A stretch of DNA of 64,000 bases from RYN-230 sp963720645 (GTDB lineage: Bacteria > Actinomycetota > Actinomycetes > Streptosporangiales > Streptosporangiaceae), in assembly GCA_963720645.1 (NCBI GenBank), contig CAVRFX010000012.1:92979-156978 (forward strand), written 5' to 3'. Position numbers and translations under genes: made by a program. Below the pieces are notes generated by a model that searched no databases, was not told the origin of the DNA, and was given only the letters and a program-made list of their open reading frames with translations. Positions 28,210 to 36,249 of the stretch are shown here, one piece after another (within the stretch, counting starts at the first letter, position 1; each line of letters begins with the position of its first letter).

Positions 28210-29004
28210 TCAGCTGTCGCGCGCAGGCTCGCCATGCTGGGCGTTGGCCTTGCCCCGCCCCCAGTAGGCCTTGGCCGAGACCTGCTCGCCGGGCACCCCG
28301 CGGGCGGCCAGCACCTCACGCAGCGCCAGCACGACCCTGGCCTCGCCGAACAGGTAGAAGTGACCGGTGCCGGGCGGCAGCGCCGCAGCCTGCAGCGCCG
28401 CGGCCAGCGCCGCCGGGTCGCCCGCCGGCCGGCCCTCGCGGGGCAGCCAGGTCAGCACGGCCGCGGCCGGGAAGTCGGGCTTCTGCTCGTCGGCGGCCTC
28501 GGGAATCTCCAGGAACGCGGTCGCGCGGCCGTCCGGCGGCAGTGAGCCGGTCATCGCGAACACCGCGGCCAGCCCCGATTCGTCCGCGGCGAACAGGTGC
28601 CAGTCCGCGCCGCTGCTGAGGAAGATCTTGCCGCGGGGGGCGATGCCCTCGATCGTGTCGCCGGGCCGGGCGGACCGGACCCACCGCTCGCCCGGGCCGT
28701 CCCCGTGCCGGACGATGTCCAGGGTGAGCAGCTGCCGGGCCGGGTCCAGGTCCCGGATCGTGTACCGGCGGCGGACCGGGCGGTTGCCGTCCACGGCCAC
28801 CAGGAGCATGACGTCCTGGCCGGGCTGGTAGGTCAGGCCGGCCAGCTCCGGCGCGGTCAGCACGAGCCGCTGCATGTTCGGGGTGAGCTGGGCGTTGTCC
28901 GCGACCGCCAGCCGCATCCTGGTGGTGCCCGCCAGCGGTCCCCTGAGCTCGGCGAACGGGTCATCCAGCTGGGCTGCCGCGGTGGCGGGAACAGAATCAG
29001 GCAT
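28210..29004 (-). CDS. Siderophore-interacting protein (FAD-dependent ferric reductase family)
   Basis: A 264-residue cytoplasmic flavoprotein of the SIP family. The FAD-binding beta barrel includes LTPNMQRLVLTAPELAGL, LTYQPGQDVMLLV and the flavin motif RRRYTIRDLDPARQ (RxYT), followed by GERWVRSARPGDTIEG and GPRGK-like APRGKIF. The C-terminal SIP domain reads WHLFAADESGLAAVFAMTGS, PREGRPAGDPAALAAAL, FYLFGEARVVLALREVL and SAKAYWGRGKAN (the final YWxxG motif). It would reduce ferric siderophores using NAD(P)H to release iron. No siderophore biosynthesis or uptake genes are adjacent. The start is ATG 29004. Confidence 0.9.
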   Translation of the reverse strand: MPDSVPATAAAQLDDPFAELRGPLAGTTRMRLAVADNAQLTPNMQRLVLTAPELAGLTYQPGQDVMLLVAVDGNRPVRRRYTIRDLDPARQLLTLDIVRHGDGPGERWVRSARPGDTIEGIAPRGKIFLSSGADWHLFAADESGLAAVFAMTGSLPPDGRATAFLEIPEAADEQKPDFPAAAVLTWLPREGRPAGDPAALAAALQAAALPPGTGHFYLFGEARVVLALREVLAARGVPGEQVSAKAYWGRGKANAQHGEPARDS

Positions 29005-29037
29005 TCCCCGATCCTATGCGGGCCGCGGCGGGCCTCC

Positions 29038-29053
29038 CGTTCGCGGGCGAACG
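29038..29053. promoter_or_regulatory. 16-bp palindrome between sthA and the siderophore-interacting protein gene
   Basis: CGTTCGC-GG-GCGAACG is a perfect inverted repeat (7-bp arms). It lies 37-52 bases after the sthA stop and 34-49 bases before the next start on the same strand. It could end the sthA transcript or be an operator for the downstream gene. It does not resemble an iron box of the DtxR/IdeR type. Confidence 0.4.
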
Positions 29054-29089
29054 CTTAGCCGACGGGCTGCAGCCAGCCGGCCCGGCGGG

Positions 29090-30490
29090 CTAGTCGAAGC
29101 GCTCCACCAGGCGCATCTTGTTGGTGGCGTCGAGGGCCGCGACCTTGTAGGACTCGGCCAGGGTCGGGTAGTTGAACACCGCGTCGACCAGGTAGTCGAC
29201 GGTGCCGCCGCAGCCCATCACCGCCTGGCCGATATGCACCAGCTCGGTGGCCTGGGTACCGAACACGTGCACCCCGAGCAGCGTGTGGTCCTCGGGTGAG
29301 ACCAGCAGCTTGAGCACGCCGTAGGAGTCGCCGATGATCTGCCCGCGGGCCAGCTCGCGGTACCGGGACACGCCGACCTCGAACGGCACGCAGTCGGCGG
29401 TGAGCTGGTCCTCGGTCCGGCCGATGAAGCTGATCTCCGGGATGCTGTAGATGCCGATCGGCTGCAGCAGGTGCGCGGTGTGCACCGGCTCGCCCATCGC
29501 ATGGTGCGCGGCCAGCCGGCCCTGCTCCATCGAGGTGGCCGCGAGCGCCGGGAAGCCGATCACGTCACCGACGGCGTAGATGTGCGGCACCTCGGTGCGG
29601 TAGAACTCGTCGACCTTGATCCGTCCCCGCTTGTCGGCCTCCAGGCCCGCCGCGGGCAGGTCCAGGTCGACGGTCATGCCCTGCCGGCCGGCGGAGTACA
29701 TCACGGTGTCGGCCGGGATCCGCTTCCCGCTGCGCAGCGTCGCGATCGCGCCGTCGCCCTTGGCCTGGACGGAGTCCACGATCTCGCCGAACCGGAACGT
29801 CACGGCCAGGTCGCGCAGGTGGAACTTGAGCGCCTCGACCACCTCGAGGTCGCAGAACTCCAGCATCCGGTCCCGCTGCTCGACCACGGTCACCTTGCAG
29901 CCCAGCGCGGCGAACATCGACGCGTACTCGATCCCGATCACGCCCGCGCCCGCGACCACCATGGTCCGCGGCACGCTCTGGAGATGCTGGATGCCGTCCG
30001 AGTCGATGATCGCCTTCTCGTCGAACGCGACGCTCGCGGGGCGGGCGGGCCTGGTCCCGGTCGCGATGACCACCGCGCTGGCGGTGACCTTCCGCTCCCG
30101 GCCCGCGCCGTCGTCCACCGCGACCTCGTGCGGGCCGAGGAAGGACGCGGTGCCGCTGAGCACCGTGACCCGGTTACGGGTCAGCTGGCTGCGCACCACG
30201 TCGTTCTCGCGGGTGACCACGTGCCGGGTCCGGTTGGCCAGGTCGCCGATCGTGATCTCGTCCTTGACCCGGTAGCTCTGGCCGTACATCTCGCGCTGAT
30301 CGAGGCCGGTCAGGTACAGGACCGCCTCACGCATGGTCTTGGACGGGATCGTGCCGGTGTTGACGCACACGCCGCCGAGCATGTCCGGCCGCTCGACGAT
30401 CGCCACCCGGCGTTCCAGCTTCGCCGCGGCGATGGCGGCTTTCTGGCCGCCTGGGCCGGACCCGATGACCAGGAGATCGAAGTCGTACAC
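29090..30490 (-). CDS. sthA: Soluble (Si-specific) NAD(P)+ transhydrogenase
   Basis: A 466-residue FAD enzyme of the disulfide-reductase fold, equilibrating NADH and NADPH. The FAD site is DLLVIGSGPGGQKAAIAAAK. The segment that carries the redox disulfide in dihydrolipoamide dehydrogenases is CVNTGTIPSK: the second Cys is replaced by Thr, which marks transhydrogenase rather than a disulfide oxidoreductase. The NAD domain has VVAGAGVIGIEYASMFAALG; the second FAD site is IYAVGDVIGFPALAATSMEQ; the dimer interface includes GTVDYLVDAVFNYPTLAESY. GTG 30490 gives the standard N-terminus YDFDLLVIG. GGAGG lies only one base upstream, so the transcript may be leaderless. Confidence 0.92.
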   Translation of the reverse strand: MYDFDLLVIGSGPGGQKAAIAAAKLERRVAIVERPDMLGGVCVNTGTIPSKTMREAVLYLTGLDQREMYGQSYRVKDEITIGDLANRTRHVVTRENDVVRSQLTRNRVTVLSGTASFLGPHEVAVDDGAGRERKVTASAVVIATGTRPARPASVAFDEKAIIDSDGIQHLQSVPRTMVVAGAGVIGIEYASMFAALGCKVTVVEQRDRMLEFCDLEVVEALKFHLRDLAVTFRFGEIVDSVQAKGDGAIATLRSGKRIPADTVMYSAGRQGMTVDLDLPAAGLEADKRGRIKVDEFYRTEVPHIYAVGDVIGFPALAATSMEQGRLAAHHAMGEPVHTAHLLQPIGIYSIPEISFIGRTEDQLTADCVPFEVGVSRYRELARGQIIGDSYGVLKLLVSPEDHTLLGVHVFGTQATELVHIGQAVMGCGGTVDYLVDAVFNYPTLAESYKVAALDATNKMRLVERFD

Positions 30491-30686
30491 GCCTCCAGTG
30501 TGCGGGCGCGCCCCCCGCTTTAGAAGGCGGCGCGGTGCTACAAACGGGAAAACTCTGCCCGGTGTGCCCCGAACGAGGGCGTTCCGCGGGCACCCCATCA
30601 CCCTCAGTCAGCCGCAATCCCGCCGGGGGGCGCGGGGCGCCCCGCGCCGCGGGGCGCCTCGCGGCGCGGCCGTCGGCCCCGGCGGC

Positions 30687-30716
30687 GCGGCCCCCGCCGG
30701 CGCGGCCCCCGCCGGC
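30687..30716. repeat. Two perfect tandem copies of a 15-bp GC-only unit
   Basis: GCGGCCCCCGCCGGC occurs at 30687-30701 and 30702-30716 in a G/C-only stretch just before the first 49-bp repeat. Similar GC-only spacers separate the other copies. Confidence 0.8.
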
Positions 30717-30728
30717 GCGGCGACTTCA

Positions 30729-30777
30729 TGATCACGGTCAGAAGGGGGCGCCATGTGGCAGACATTGACCGCGATCA
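30729..30777. repeat. 49-bp palindrome-capped repeat, copy 1
   Basis: It begins TGATCACGGTCA and ends TGACCGCGATCA, so the ends form a 12-bp inverted repeat (11 of 12 matched). The interior GGCGCCATGTGGC contains GCCA-TG-TGGC. It differs from copy 2 at one position. It lies in the gap upstream of sthA (transcribed away). Confidence 0.9.
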
Positions 30778-30841
30778 CGGCAGACGGCCGGGCCGGGGGC
30801 GGCCCGGGCCCGCGGCCCAGCCCCGCCAGTCGGCGACTCCA

Positions 30842-30890
30842 TGATCACGGTCAGAAAGGGGCGCCATGTGGCAGACATTGACCGCGATCA
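30842..30890. repeat. 49-bp palindrome-capped repeat, copy 2
   Basis: Same length and ends as copy 1 (one difference), 113 bases downstream. Copies 2 and 3 are both preceded by GGCGACTCCA and followed by CGGG, so the conserved unit is a little longer than 49 bp in this cluster. Confidence 0.9.
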
Positions 30891-31625
30891 CGGGAGACCG
30901 CCGGGCCTGGGGGGCGGGACAGCCCACGGCGCGCCCTCGCCCTCGGCGCGGCGCCGGCGCGGCCCCCGGGACCCCGGCGGCGGCCCCGGCGGCTCGGCGA
31001 CTCCATGATCACGGTCAGAAAGGGGCGCCATGTGGCAGACATTGACCGTGATCACGGGACGGGCGGGCCGGGGGCGAGGGGCGGGGTTAGAGCCAGCCGG
31101 CGCGGGCGCTGGGCAGGGGGCCGTCCGCGGGAGGCGGCCCAGCTCGGCCTGGACGCGGTCGATCAGCCGGCCCAGCGCTTCCAGGATCTCGGGCAGGCAG
31201 CGCCGCAGGCTCTCCGCGTCGGCGGGGTCGGCCGGGTCGCCGCCCACGCCGACCCGCTCCAGGATTCCCTCCAGGTCGGCCAGCTGATCCCCGACCCACT
31301 CGACGGGCGCGGCGGACAGTTTCCGGTCGAAGACCCGCCTGCCCGGTTCCAGGCCGCGGGACACCCCGGGGTGGTGGTGCGTCCGGTCGAAGCTGCCTGC
31401 CGGGCCGTCCACCGATTCCAGGAGGTCGGCGCGCCAGATCAGGTCGCCGATCTCGATGGGCTGCGCCGAGTAGATCGACCCCTTGAGCGGGCCGGGGGTG
31501 ATGACCCGGACTTCCAGGCGGACGCCGTGCTCCGGGCTTTCCTGGCCCTTCATCGGGTTGGGATCCACGAAGTACAGATCGCTCAGCACGATCGCGGTCC
31601 GCTCGAAGCCGAAGACGTAGAGCAA
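30888..31625 (-). CDS. Conserved hypothetical protein with a probably artefactual C-terminal tail
   Basis: The first ~165 residues look like a genuine globular protein: MLYVFGFERTAIVLSDLYFV, VRLEVRVITPGPLKGSIYSA, QPIEIGDLIWRADLLESVDG, FDRTHHHPGVSRG and a helical end LPEILEALGRLIDRVQAEL. I do not recognise the family with confidence. After codon ~165 the frame turns Pro/Arg-rich and runs straight through repeat copy 3 (PVITVNVCHMAPLSDRDHG). A neighbouring frame would instead end PSARAGWL and TAA at 31087-31089, a more natural terminus. A one-base indel near 31120-31150 is therefore likely. Divergent from the ATP-grasp gene; the start is ATG 31625. Confidence 0.6.
   Translation of the reverse strand: MLYVFGFERTAIVLSDLYFVDPNPMKGQESPEHGVRLEVRVITPGPLKGSIYSAQPIEIGDLIWRADLLESVDGPAGSFDRTHHHPGVSRGLEPGRRVFDRKLSAAPVEWVGDQLADLEGILERVGVGGDPADPADAESLRRCLPEILEALGRLIDRVQAELGRLPRTAPCPAPAPAGSNPAPRPRPARPVITVNVCHMAPLSDRDHGVAEPPGPPPGSRGPRRRRAEGEGAPWAVPPPRPGGLP
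31006..31054. repeat. 49-bp palindrome-capped repeat, copy 3
   Basis: One difference from copy 2, and this change makes the terminal repeats perfect (TGATCACGGTCA/TGACCGTGATCA, 12 of 12). It lies at the 3' side of the minus-strand hypothetical gene, whose open frame reads through it. Confidence 0.9.
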
Positions 31626-31838
31626 GGCGGGCTCCCCTCAGTTCACGGTGGCATCAGCCTGTCAGGCACCTCCACAAGTTTGCGCCAGGGAGGCCTGGCG
31701 CGGAAAGCTCCCGCCCGCCGGCCAGGGCGTCGCCGGGACCGGGCGGCCAGCGGTCAGCGCCCGGCGGCGTAACACAGCCGAAACATATTCGTCATCGCAG
31801 GTAATGGCGGCGGAACACATCGCGCCTACGCTGCGCAC

Positions 31839-33446
31839 GTGGCGGACATTTTCGACTCCTACCAGCTGGCTGAGGCCTGGGACGAAATGTTCGAGCGCCC
31901 GGGGCGGCCCCGGGCGCCCTACGCCGGGCTCCTCGCCGCGCTGCAGCCGCTGGATCCAGGGGAACTGCGCTTCCGCTCGGACCAGCTGGCGAGGATGTTC
32001 ACCGACCGCGGCGTCACCTACGACTACGCGGGCGAGGAACGCCCGTTCCCCCTGGACCTCATCCCGCGGGTGATCGACGCCGCGGAATGGGACCTGATCG
32101 CGCGCGGCGTCAAGCAGCGGGTTCTCGCACTCGAGGCGTTCCTCGCCGATGTGTACGGCCCCCGGCATGCGTTCGCCGACGGGGTGCTGCCCTGGCGGGT
32201 GGTCTGCACGTCCGCCCGCTTCCACCGGGAGGTGGCCGGGCTGAACCCGCCGAACGGGGTCCGCGTCCACGTGGCCGGCATCGACCTGGTCCGGGACGGG
32301 GCCGGGAAGGTGCGGGTGCTGGAGGACAACGTCCGCATCCCCTCCGGGGTCAGCTACGTCATCGAGAACCGGCTCGCGATGACCCGGACCTTTCCCGCGC
32401 TGTTCGCCGAGCAGCATGTCCACCCGGTGTACAGCTACCCGGCCGAGCTGCTGGCCGCGCTGCGCGCGGCCGCGCCGGCGGGTACCCCGGACCCGGTCGT
32501 GGTGGTGCTCACCCCGGGGACCGCGAACGCGGCGTACTTCGAGCACGCGCTGCTGGCCCGGCTGATGGGCGTGGAGCTGGTCGAGGGCGGCGACCTGACC
32601 TGCTCGGGCAACCGCGTGTACGTGCACACCACGCAGGGCCTGCGCCCGGTGGACGTCATCTACCGCCGGGTGGACGACGACTTCCTGGACCCGCTGCAGT
32701 TCCGCCCCGACTCCGTGATCGGCTGCCCCGGCATCGTGAACGCCGCCCGGGCCGGGAACGTGACCATCGCGAACGCGGTCGGCAACGGGGTCGCCGACGA
32801 CAAGCTGCTCTACACCTGGGTCCCCGACCTGATCCGCTACTACCTGAGGGAGGAACCCCTGCTGGAGAACGTCGAGTCCTACCGGCTCGATGACCCGGAG
32901 ATGCTGCACTGGGTGCTCGGGCATCTCGACCAGCTGGTCCTCAAGCCGGTGGACGGCGCGGGCGGAAGCGGGATCGTCATCGGCCCCCGGGCGGACGAGG
33001 CCACGCTCGCGGCGCTCCGCGCCCAGGTGACCGCGCAGCCCCGCAACTGGATCGCGCAGCAGCCGGTGGCGCTGTCCACCTCTCCCGTGCTCATCGGGGA
33101 GACCCTGGCCCCCCGGCACATCGACCTGCGGCCGTTCGCGGTCAACGACGGGACCGACGTCTGGCTGCTGCCCGGCGGGCTGACGCGGGTCGCGCTGCCC
33201 GAGGGGGAACTGGTGGTCAACTCCAGCCGCGGCGGCGGGTCCAAGGACACCTGGGTGCTCGTCCCGCCCGGCGAGCCGGATCCGGCGGGCGCCGGTCCGG
33301 CGGCGGACCCCGCCGGGGTAGCCGGGGTGGCCGCCCTGGCCGTGGCCGCCCAGCCCGGCCCGCCGGCCCTGGCCCCTCCCCCGCTGCCGCCGGACACGCA
33401 GGTCAGCAGGCAGAGCGGGCCCCCCATGGAAGACCAGCAGCAATGA
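31839..33446 (+). CDS. Circularly permuted type 2 ATP-grasp protein (amide ligase)
   Basis: A 535-residue enzyme of the family once called DUF404/DUF407. Marks: AAEWDLIARGVKQRVLALEA, FLADVYGP, VHVAGIDLVRDGAGKVRVLE, the ATP-binding DNVRIPSGVSYVIENRLAMT, IYRRVDDDFLDPLQF, VTIANAVGNGVADDKLLYTW and KPVDGAGGSGIVIG. These ligases are predicted to form peptide-like amide bonds and nearly always sit with an alpha-E gene and a transglutaminase-like gene, as here. It starts at GTG 31839. The last ~65 residues are a Pro/Ala-rich tail. The stop overlaps the next start by ATGA. Substrate unknown. Confidence 0.9.
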   Translation: MADIFDSYQLAEAWDEMFERPGRPRAPYAGLLAALQPLDPGELRFRSDQLARMFTDRGVTYDYAGEERPFPLDLIPRVIDAAEWDLIARGVKQRVLALEAFLADVYGPRHAFADGVLPWRVVCTSARFHREVAGLNPPNGVRVHVAGIDLVRDGAGKVRVLEDNVRIPSGVSYVIENRLAMTRTFPALFAEQHVHPVYSYPAELLAALRAAAPAGTPDPVVVVLTPGTANAAYFEHALLARLMGVELVEGGDLTCSGNRVYVHTTQGLRPVDVIYRRVDDDFLDPLQFRPDSVIGCPGIVNAARAGNVTIANAVGNGVADDKLLYTWVPDLIRYYLREEPLLENVESYRLDDPEMLHWVLGHLDQLVLKPVDGAGGSGIVIGPRADEATLAALRAQVTAQPRNWIAQQPVALSTSPVLIGETLAPRHIDLRPFAVNDGTDVWLLPGGLTRVALPEGELVVNSSRGGGSKDTWVLVPPGEPDPAGAGPAADPAGVAGVAALAVAAQPGPPALAPPPLPPDTQVSRQSGPPMEDQQQ

Positions 33447-34390
33447 ACACCGGGCTGCTCAGCCGGATCGCCGAGACCCTGTTCTGGACCGGCAGGTACA
33501 TCGAGCGCGCGGACGACACCGCGCGGATGGTTGACGTGTACGTGCACCGGATGCTGGAGGAGCCGCATACCGACCAGGAGGCCCACTGCCGGGCCCTGCT
33601 CGCGGTGCTGGGCATCCCGGCCGCAGAGGGGACCAGGCCGGACATCGGCATGACGCTGTACCAGTCGGCCTACGACCGGGACAACCCGAGCGCGATCGCC
33701 GGGGCGGTGCTGGCCGCGCGGCGCGGTGCGCGCAGTGTCCGCGAGGTGATCTCCAGCGAGATGTGGGAATGCCTCAACGTCACCAGCCATGGGCTGGCGG
33801 CCCGGCGCAAGTCCGCGGACCGGCTCGGGCCGCACGTCTACCTCGAGTTCATCCGGGAGCGGTCCGCCCTGTTCTTCGGCCTGACCGAGTCAACGATGAG
33901 CCACGACGAGGCGTGGCGGTTCCTGGTCCTGGGCCGCAGCCTGGAACGGGTGGATATGACGGCGCGGCTGCTGCTGGCCCGGATGCCGGCCACGCCGTAC
34001 GAGGTCAGCTGGCCCATGCTGCTGCGCTCCTGCGGCGCCTATGAGTCCTTCATCCGCACCCGGACCTGGGCCGGTGACCCGCAGCAGGTCGTGGAGTTCC
34101 TGCTGATGGACCGGCTGTTCCCGCGTTCAGTAGTCCACGCGCTGGCCACCGCGGAGGAAGTGCTCGCCGCGCTTGACCCCATGGCCGGCAGCGCCGCGCT
34201 GACCGACCCGGCGCGCCGGTCGATCGGCCAGCTGCGCACCCGGCTGGAATACGCGGACCCCCGGCAGCTCCCGGGGCTGCTGCCGGACCTGCTCGCCACG
34301 CTGCAGCGCAGCTGCCGGGAGGCCAGTGAGGCGATCACCGCCCGCTACTTCAGCTACGAGCAGCCCGTGATCTGGGCTCAGGAGTGCTGA
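33443..34390 (+). CDS. Alpha-E domain protein
   Basis: A 315-residue all-helical protein of the alpha-E family (formerly DUF403). It begins LLSRIAETLFWTGRYIERAD (the conserved arginine/glutamate helix), then DTARMVDVYVHRMLE, ARRGARSVREVISSEMWECL, VYLEFIRERSALFFGLTEST and FLVLGRSLERVDMTARLLLA. Its ATG overlaps the stop of the ATP-grasp gene, so the two are translated together. The domain always pairs with circularly permuted ATP-grasp enzymes and is thought to cooperate in the ligation; its exact chemistry is unknown. Confidence 0.9.
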   Translation: MNTGLLSRIAETLFWTGRYIERADDTARMVDVYVHRMLEEPHTDQEAHCRALLAVLGIPAAEGTRPDIGMTLYQSAYDRDNPSAIAGAVLAARRGARSVREVISSEMWECLNVTSHGLAARRKSADRLGPHVYLEFIRERSALFFGLTESTMSHDEAWRFLVLGRSLERVDMTARLLLARMPATPYEVSWPMLLRSCGAYESFIRTRTWAGDPQQVVEFLLMDRLFPRSVVHALATAEEVLAALDPMAGSAALTDPARRSIGQLRTRLEYADPRQLPGLLPDLLATLQRSCREASEAITARYFSYEQPVIWAQEC

Positions 34391-34393
34391 TCG

Positions 34394-35236
34394 GTGGGCT
34401 GGCTGCTGGAGATCGTCCACGAGACCCGGGTGCACTACCAGGGCGCTGCCCGGGCCTCCTACAACGAGGCCCGGATGACGCCGCTGACCCTGCCCAGCCA
34501 GACGGCGCTGCAGACCCGGGTGTCGGTGGGGAACGGCACGCCCGTGTGGGCGTATCACGACTACTGGGGCACGGTGGTCAGCTCGTTCGACATCCAGGCC
34601 CCGCACAACGAGCTCACCGTGCGGTCCCACGCGATGGTGGAGACCAGCCCGGCCCCCGAGCCCCCGCAGCCGCTGGCCTGGGATGAGCTGCGCGCCCGGG
34701 CGGAGGCGGGGATCGTGGCCGAGTACCTCGCGGCCACGCCCCGCACCACGGTGGGCCCCGCGCTGGCCGGGGCGGCCCGGGAACGGGCCCGTGGCGCTGG
34801 CCCGCTGGAGACGGCCTCGGCCGTCGCGGCCTGGGTGCGGGAGCGGGTGGAGTACATGCCCGGGGCCACCGAGGTCCAGACGAGTGCCCAGGAAGCCTGG
34901 GACAAGGGCCAGGGAGTCTGCCAGGACATTGCGCACCTGACTGTCGCGCTGCTGCGTGAGACGGGCCTGCCCGCCCGTTACGTGTCCGGTTACCTGCACC
35001 CGCGCCCCGAAGCCGGTCTCGGCCAGGCCATCGCCGGGCAGAGCCACGCCTGGGTCGAGTACTGGGCCGGGGACTGGGTGGCGACGGACCCGACGAACCG
35101 GGCCTCGGTCGGTGAGGGCCACGTGGTCGTGGCCCGGGGCCGCGACTACGCCGACGTGCCGCCGCTGAAAGGGATTTATCACGGCGCCCCGAGCGTCGCG
35201 ATGGATGTGACGGTCGAGGTCACACGCCTGGCCTGA
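34394..35236 (+). CDS. Transglutaminase-like cysteine peptidase
   Basis: A 280-residue protein. The N-terminal bacterial transglutaminase-associated domain reads LLEIVHETRVHYQGAARASY and NEARMTPLTLPSQT. The papain-like transglutaminase core has the triad C176 (KGQGVCQDIAHL), H218 (QSHAWVEYW) and D232 (WVATDPTN). There is no signal peptide. GTG 34394 lies 3 bases after the alpha-E stop, so the three genes form an operon. In such cassettes this protein is predicted to cleave or process the amide-linked product of the ATP-grasp ligase. Confidence 0.92.
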   Translation: MGWLLEIVHETRVHYQGAARASYNEARMTPLTLPSQTALQTRVSVGNGTPVWAYHDYWGTVVSSFDIQAPHNELTVRSHAMVETSPAPEPPQPLAWDELRARAEAGIVAEYLAATPRTTVGPALAGAARERARGAGPLETASAVAAWVRERVEYMPGATEVQTSAQEAWDKGQGVCQDIAHLTVALLRETGLPARYVSGYLHPRPEAGLGQAIAGQSHAWVEYWAGDWVATDPTNRASVGEGHVVVARGRDYADVPPLKGIYHGAPSVAMDVTVEVTRLA

Positions 35237-35360
35237 GCCGGCTCTTTACCAGGACTATGCCTGATCCACCCCGACACCAGGCCGCCTTCCCCCGGGGCAG
35301 CGGCGTCCCTCGCATAGGCTGGGAGACACCCCGCAAGTCCTTCCAGTGATGGCGTGATAC

Positions 35361-36176
35361 ATGGCTGAGCTGCTCATTGTCCTCATTGTCGCCGCTGCTC
35401 TGCTGGGTTACGCGGCGGACCGGGCCCGTAAGCTCCGGGCCCGCGCACGCCAGATGGCCGGCATGAACGACCGGCTGGACGCGGCCGCGGCGAAGATCGA
35501 TGAGGAACAGCACCGGAAGCGGGCCAGGGTGAAGGCCAGCGCGGAGCTGACCTCCGTGATGCCGGCGATCAAACGGCCGCCCCTGACCATCCCCGGCATG
35601 GGCGGGACCGGGCCCGACGAGGATGAGGATGAGGAACCGGCCGGGGCCGCGGCAGGCAGCCCGGCCGCGGGGCCAGCGCGGGCCTCCGGGCCAGGCCAGC
35701 CTGCGGAGGATGTCGCGGCGGCGGCGGAAGCCCGGCCGGCCGCGGAAGCCCGGCCGGCGGCGAAAGCCGAGCCTGCCGGCAGAGCGCCTGCTGCCACGGG
35801 GGCCTCGCCTTCGGGCGAAGCCGCGGCCGCCAGTCAGACGCCGGGCACGGCGGGAGCCGCTGCCGCCGGCGACGGCCACGCCGCCGGGGACGGCCACGCC
35901 GCCGGGGACGGCCAGGCCACCGGGGCCGGCCACACCGCCGGGGAAGTCCCTGTGGCACCCGCACCCCGCTCCCCAGAGAGCACGCTGAGCATGCCCGCCG
36001 CGGTCCCGGCGGACGACGACGTAGCCGCCGCGAGAATCCAGGTGACCTCGGAGGGGACGCTGATCATGCCCCCGGTCCCGGGCCAGGGGCCGGGGCGCAG
36101 GCGCGGAGCCCGGCCGGCCGCAGGCCAGATACCGGAAGAACACACCTCTAGTCAAGAGCGGACCAGCCGCCGCTAG
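35361..36176 (+). CDS. Membrane-anchored low-complexity protein with 6-residue repeats
   Basis: A 271-residue protein of unknown family. Residues 1-19 form one N-terminal membrane helix (AELLIVLIVAAALLGYAAD), followed by a basic helix (RARKLRARARQMAGMNDRLD) and a helical AAAKIDEEQHRKRARVKASA. The rest is disordered Ala/Gly/Pro/Glu sequence with an acidic patch (DEDEDEE) and four tandem copies of A-A-G-D-G-H-like hexapeptides. Two short motifs, STLSMPA and GTLIMPP, recur in the C-terminal part. It would face the cytoplasm as a tethered tail. It lies between the ATP-grasp cassette and the CHAD-ParA pair on the same strand. The start is ATG 35361. Confidence 0.7.
   Translation: MAELLIVLIVAAALLGYAADRARKLRARARQMAGMNDRLDAAAAKIDEEQHRKRARVKASAELTSVMPAIKRPPLTIPGMGGTGPDEDEDEEPAGAAAGSPAAGPARASGPGQPAEDVAAAAEARPAAEARPAAKAEPAGRAPAATGASPSGEAAAASQTPGTAGAAAAGDGHAAGDGHAAGDGQATGAGHTAGEVPVAPAPRSPESTLSMPAAVPADDDVAAARIQVTSEGTLIMPPVPGQGPGRRRGARPAAGQIPEEHTSSQERTSRR
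35862..35933 (+). repeat. Four tandem copies of an 18-bp unit inside a gene
   Basis: The units at 35862, 35880, 35898 and 35916 encode AAGDGH, AAGDGH, AAGDGQ and ATGAGH. The unit length keeps the frame, so copy number can vary without breaking the gene. Confidence 0.85.
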
Positions 36177-36249
36177 CTAGACTTACGGTCGGAAACTGTC
36201 GGCTTTGCCCCGCCGTATCCTTGCTTCCTGACCGAGCAGAGGTTCCCAT

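Noticed and set aside
30729..31054. The three clustered 49-bp repeats as a CRISPR array
   Set aside because: Spacers are unequal (64 and 115 bases), G/C-only and repetitive, the fourth copy lies 14 kb away, and there are no cas genes.
31662..33443. A 593-codon minus-strand frame opposite the ATP-grasp gene
   Set aside because: Shadow frame; low-complexity composition, and the sense gene is well conserved.
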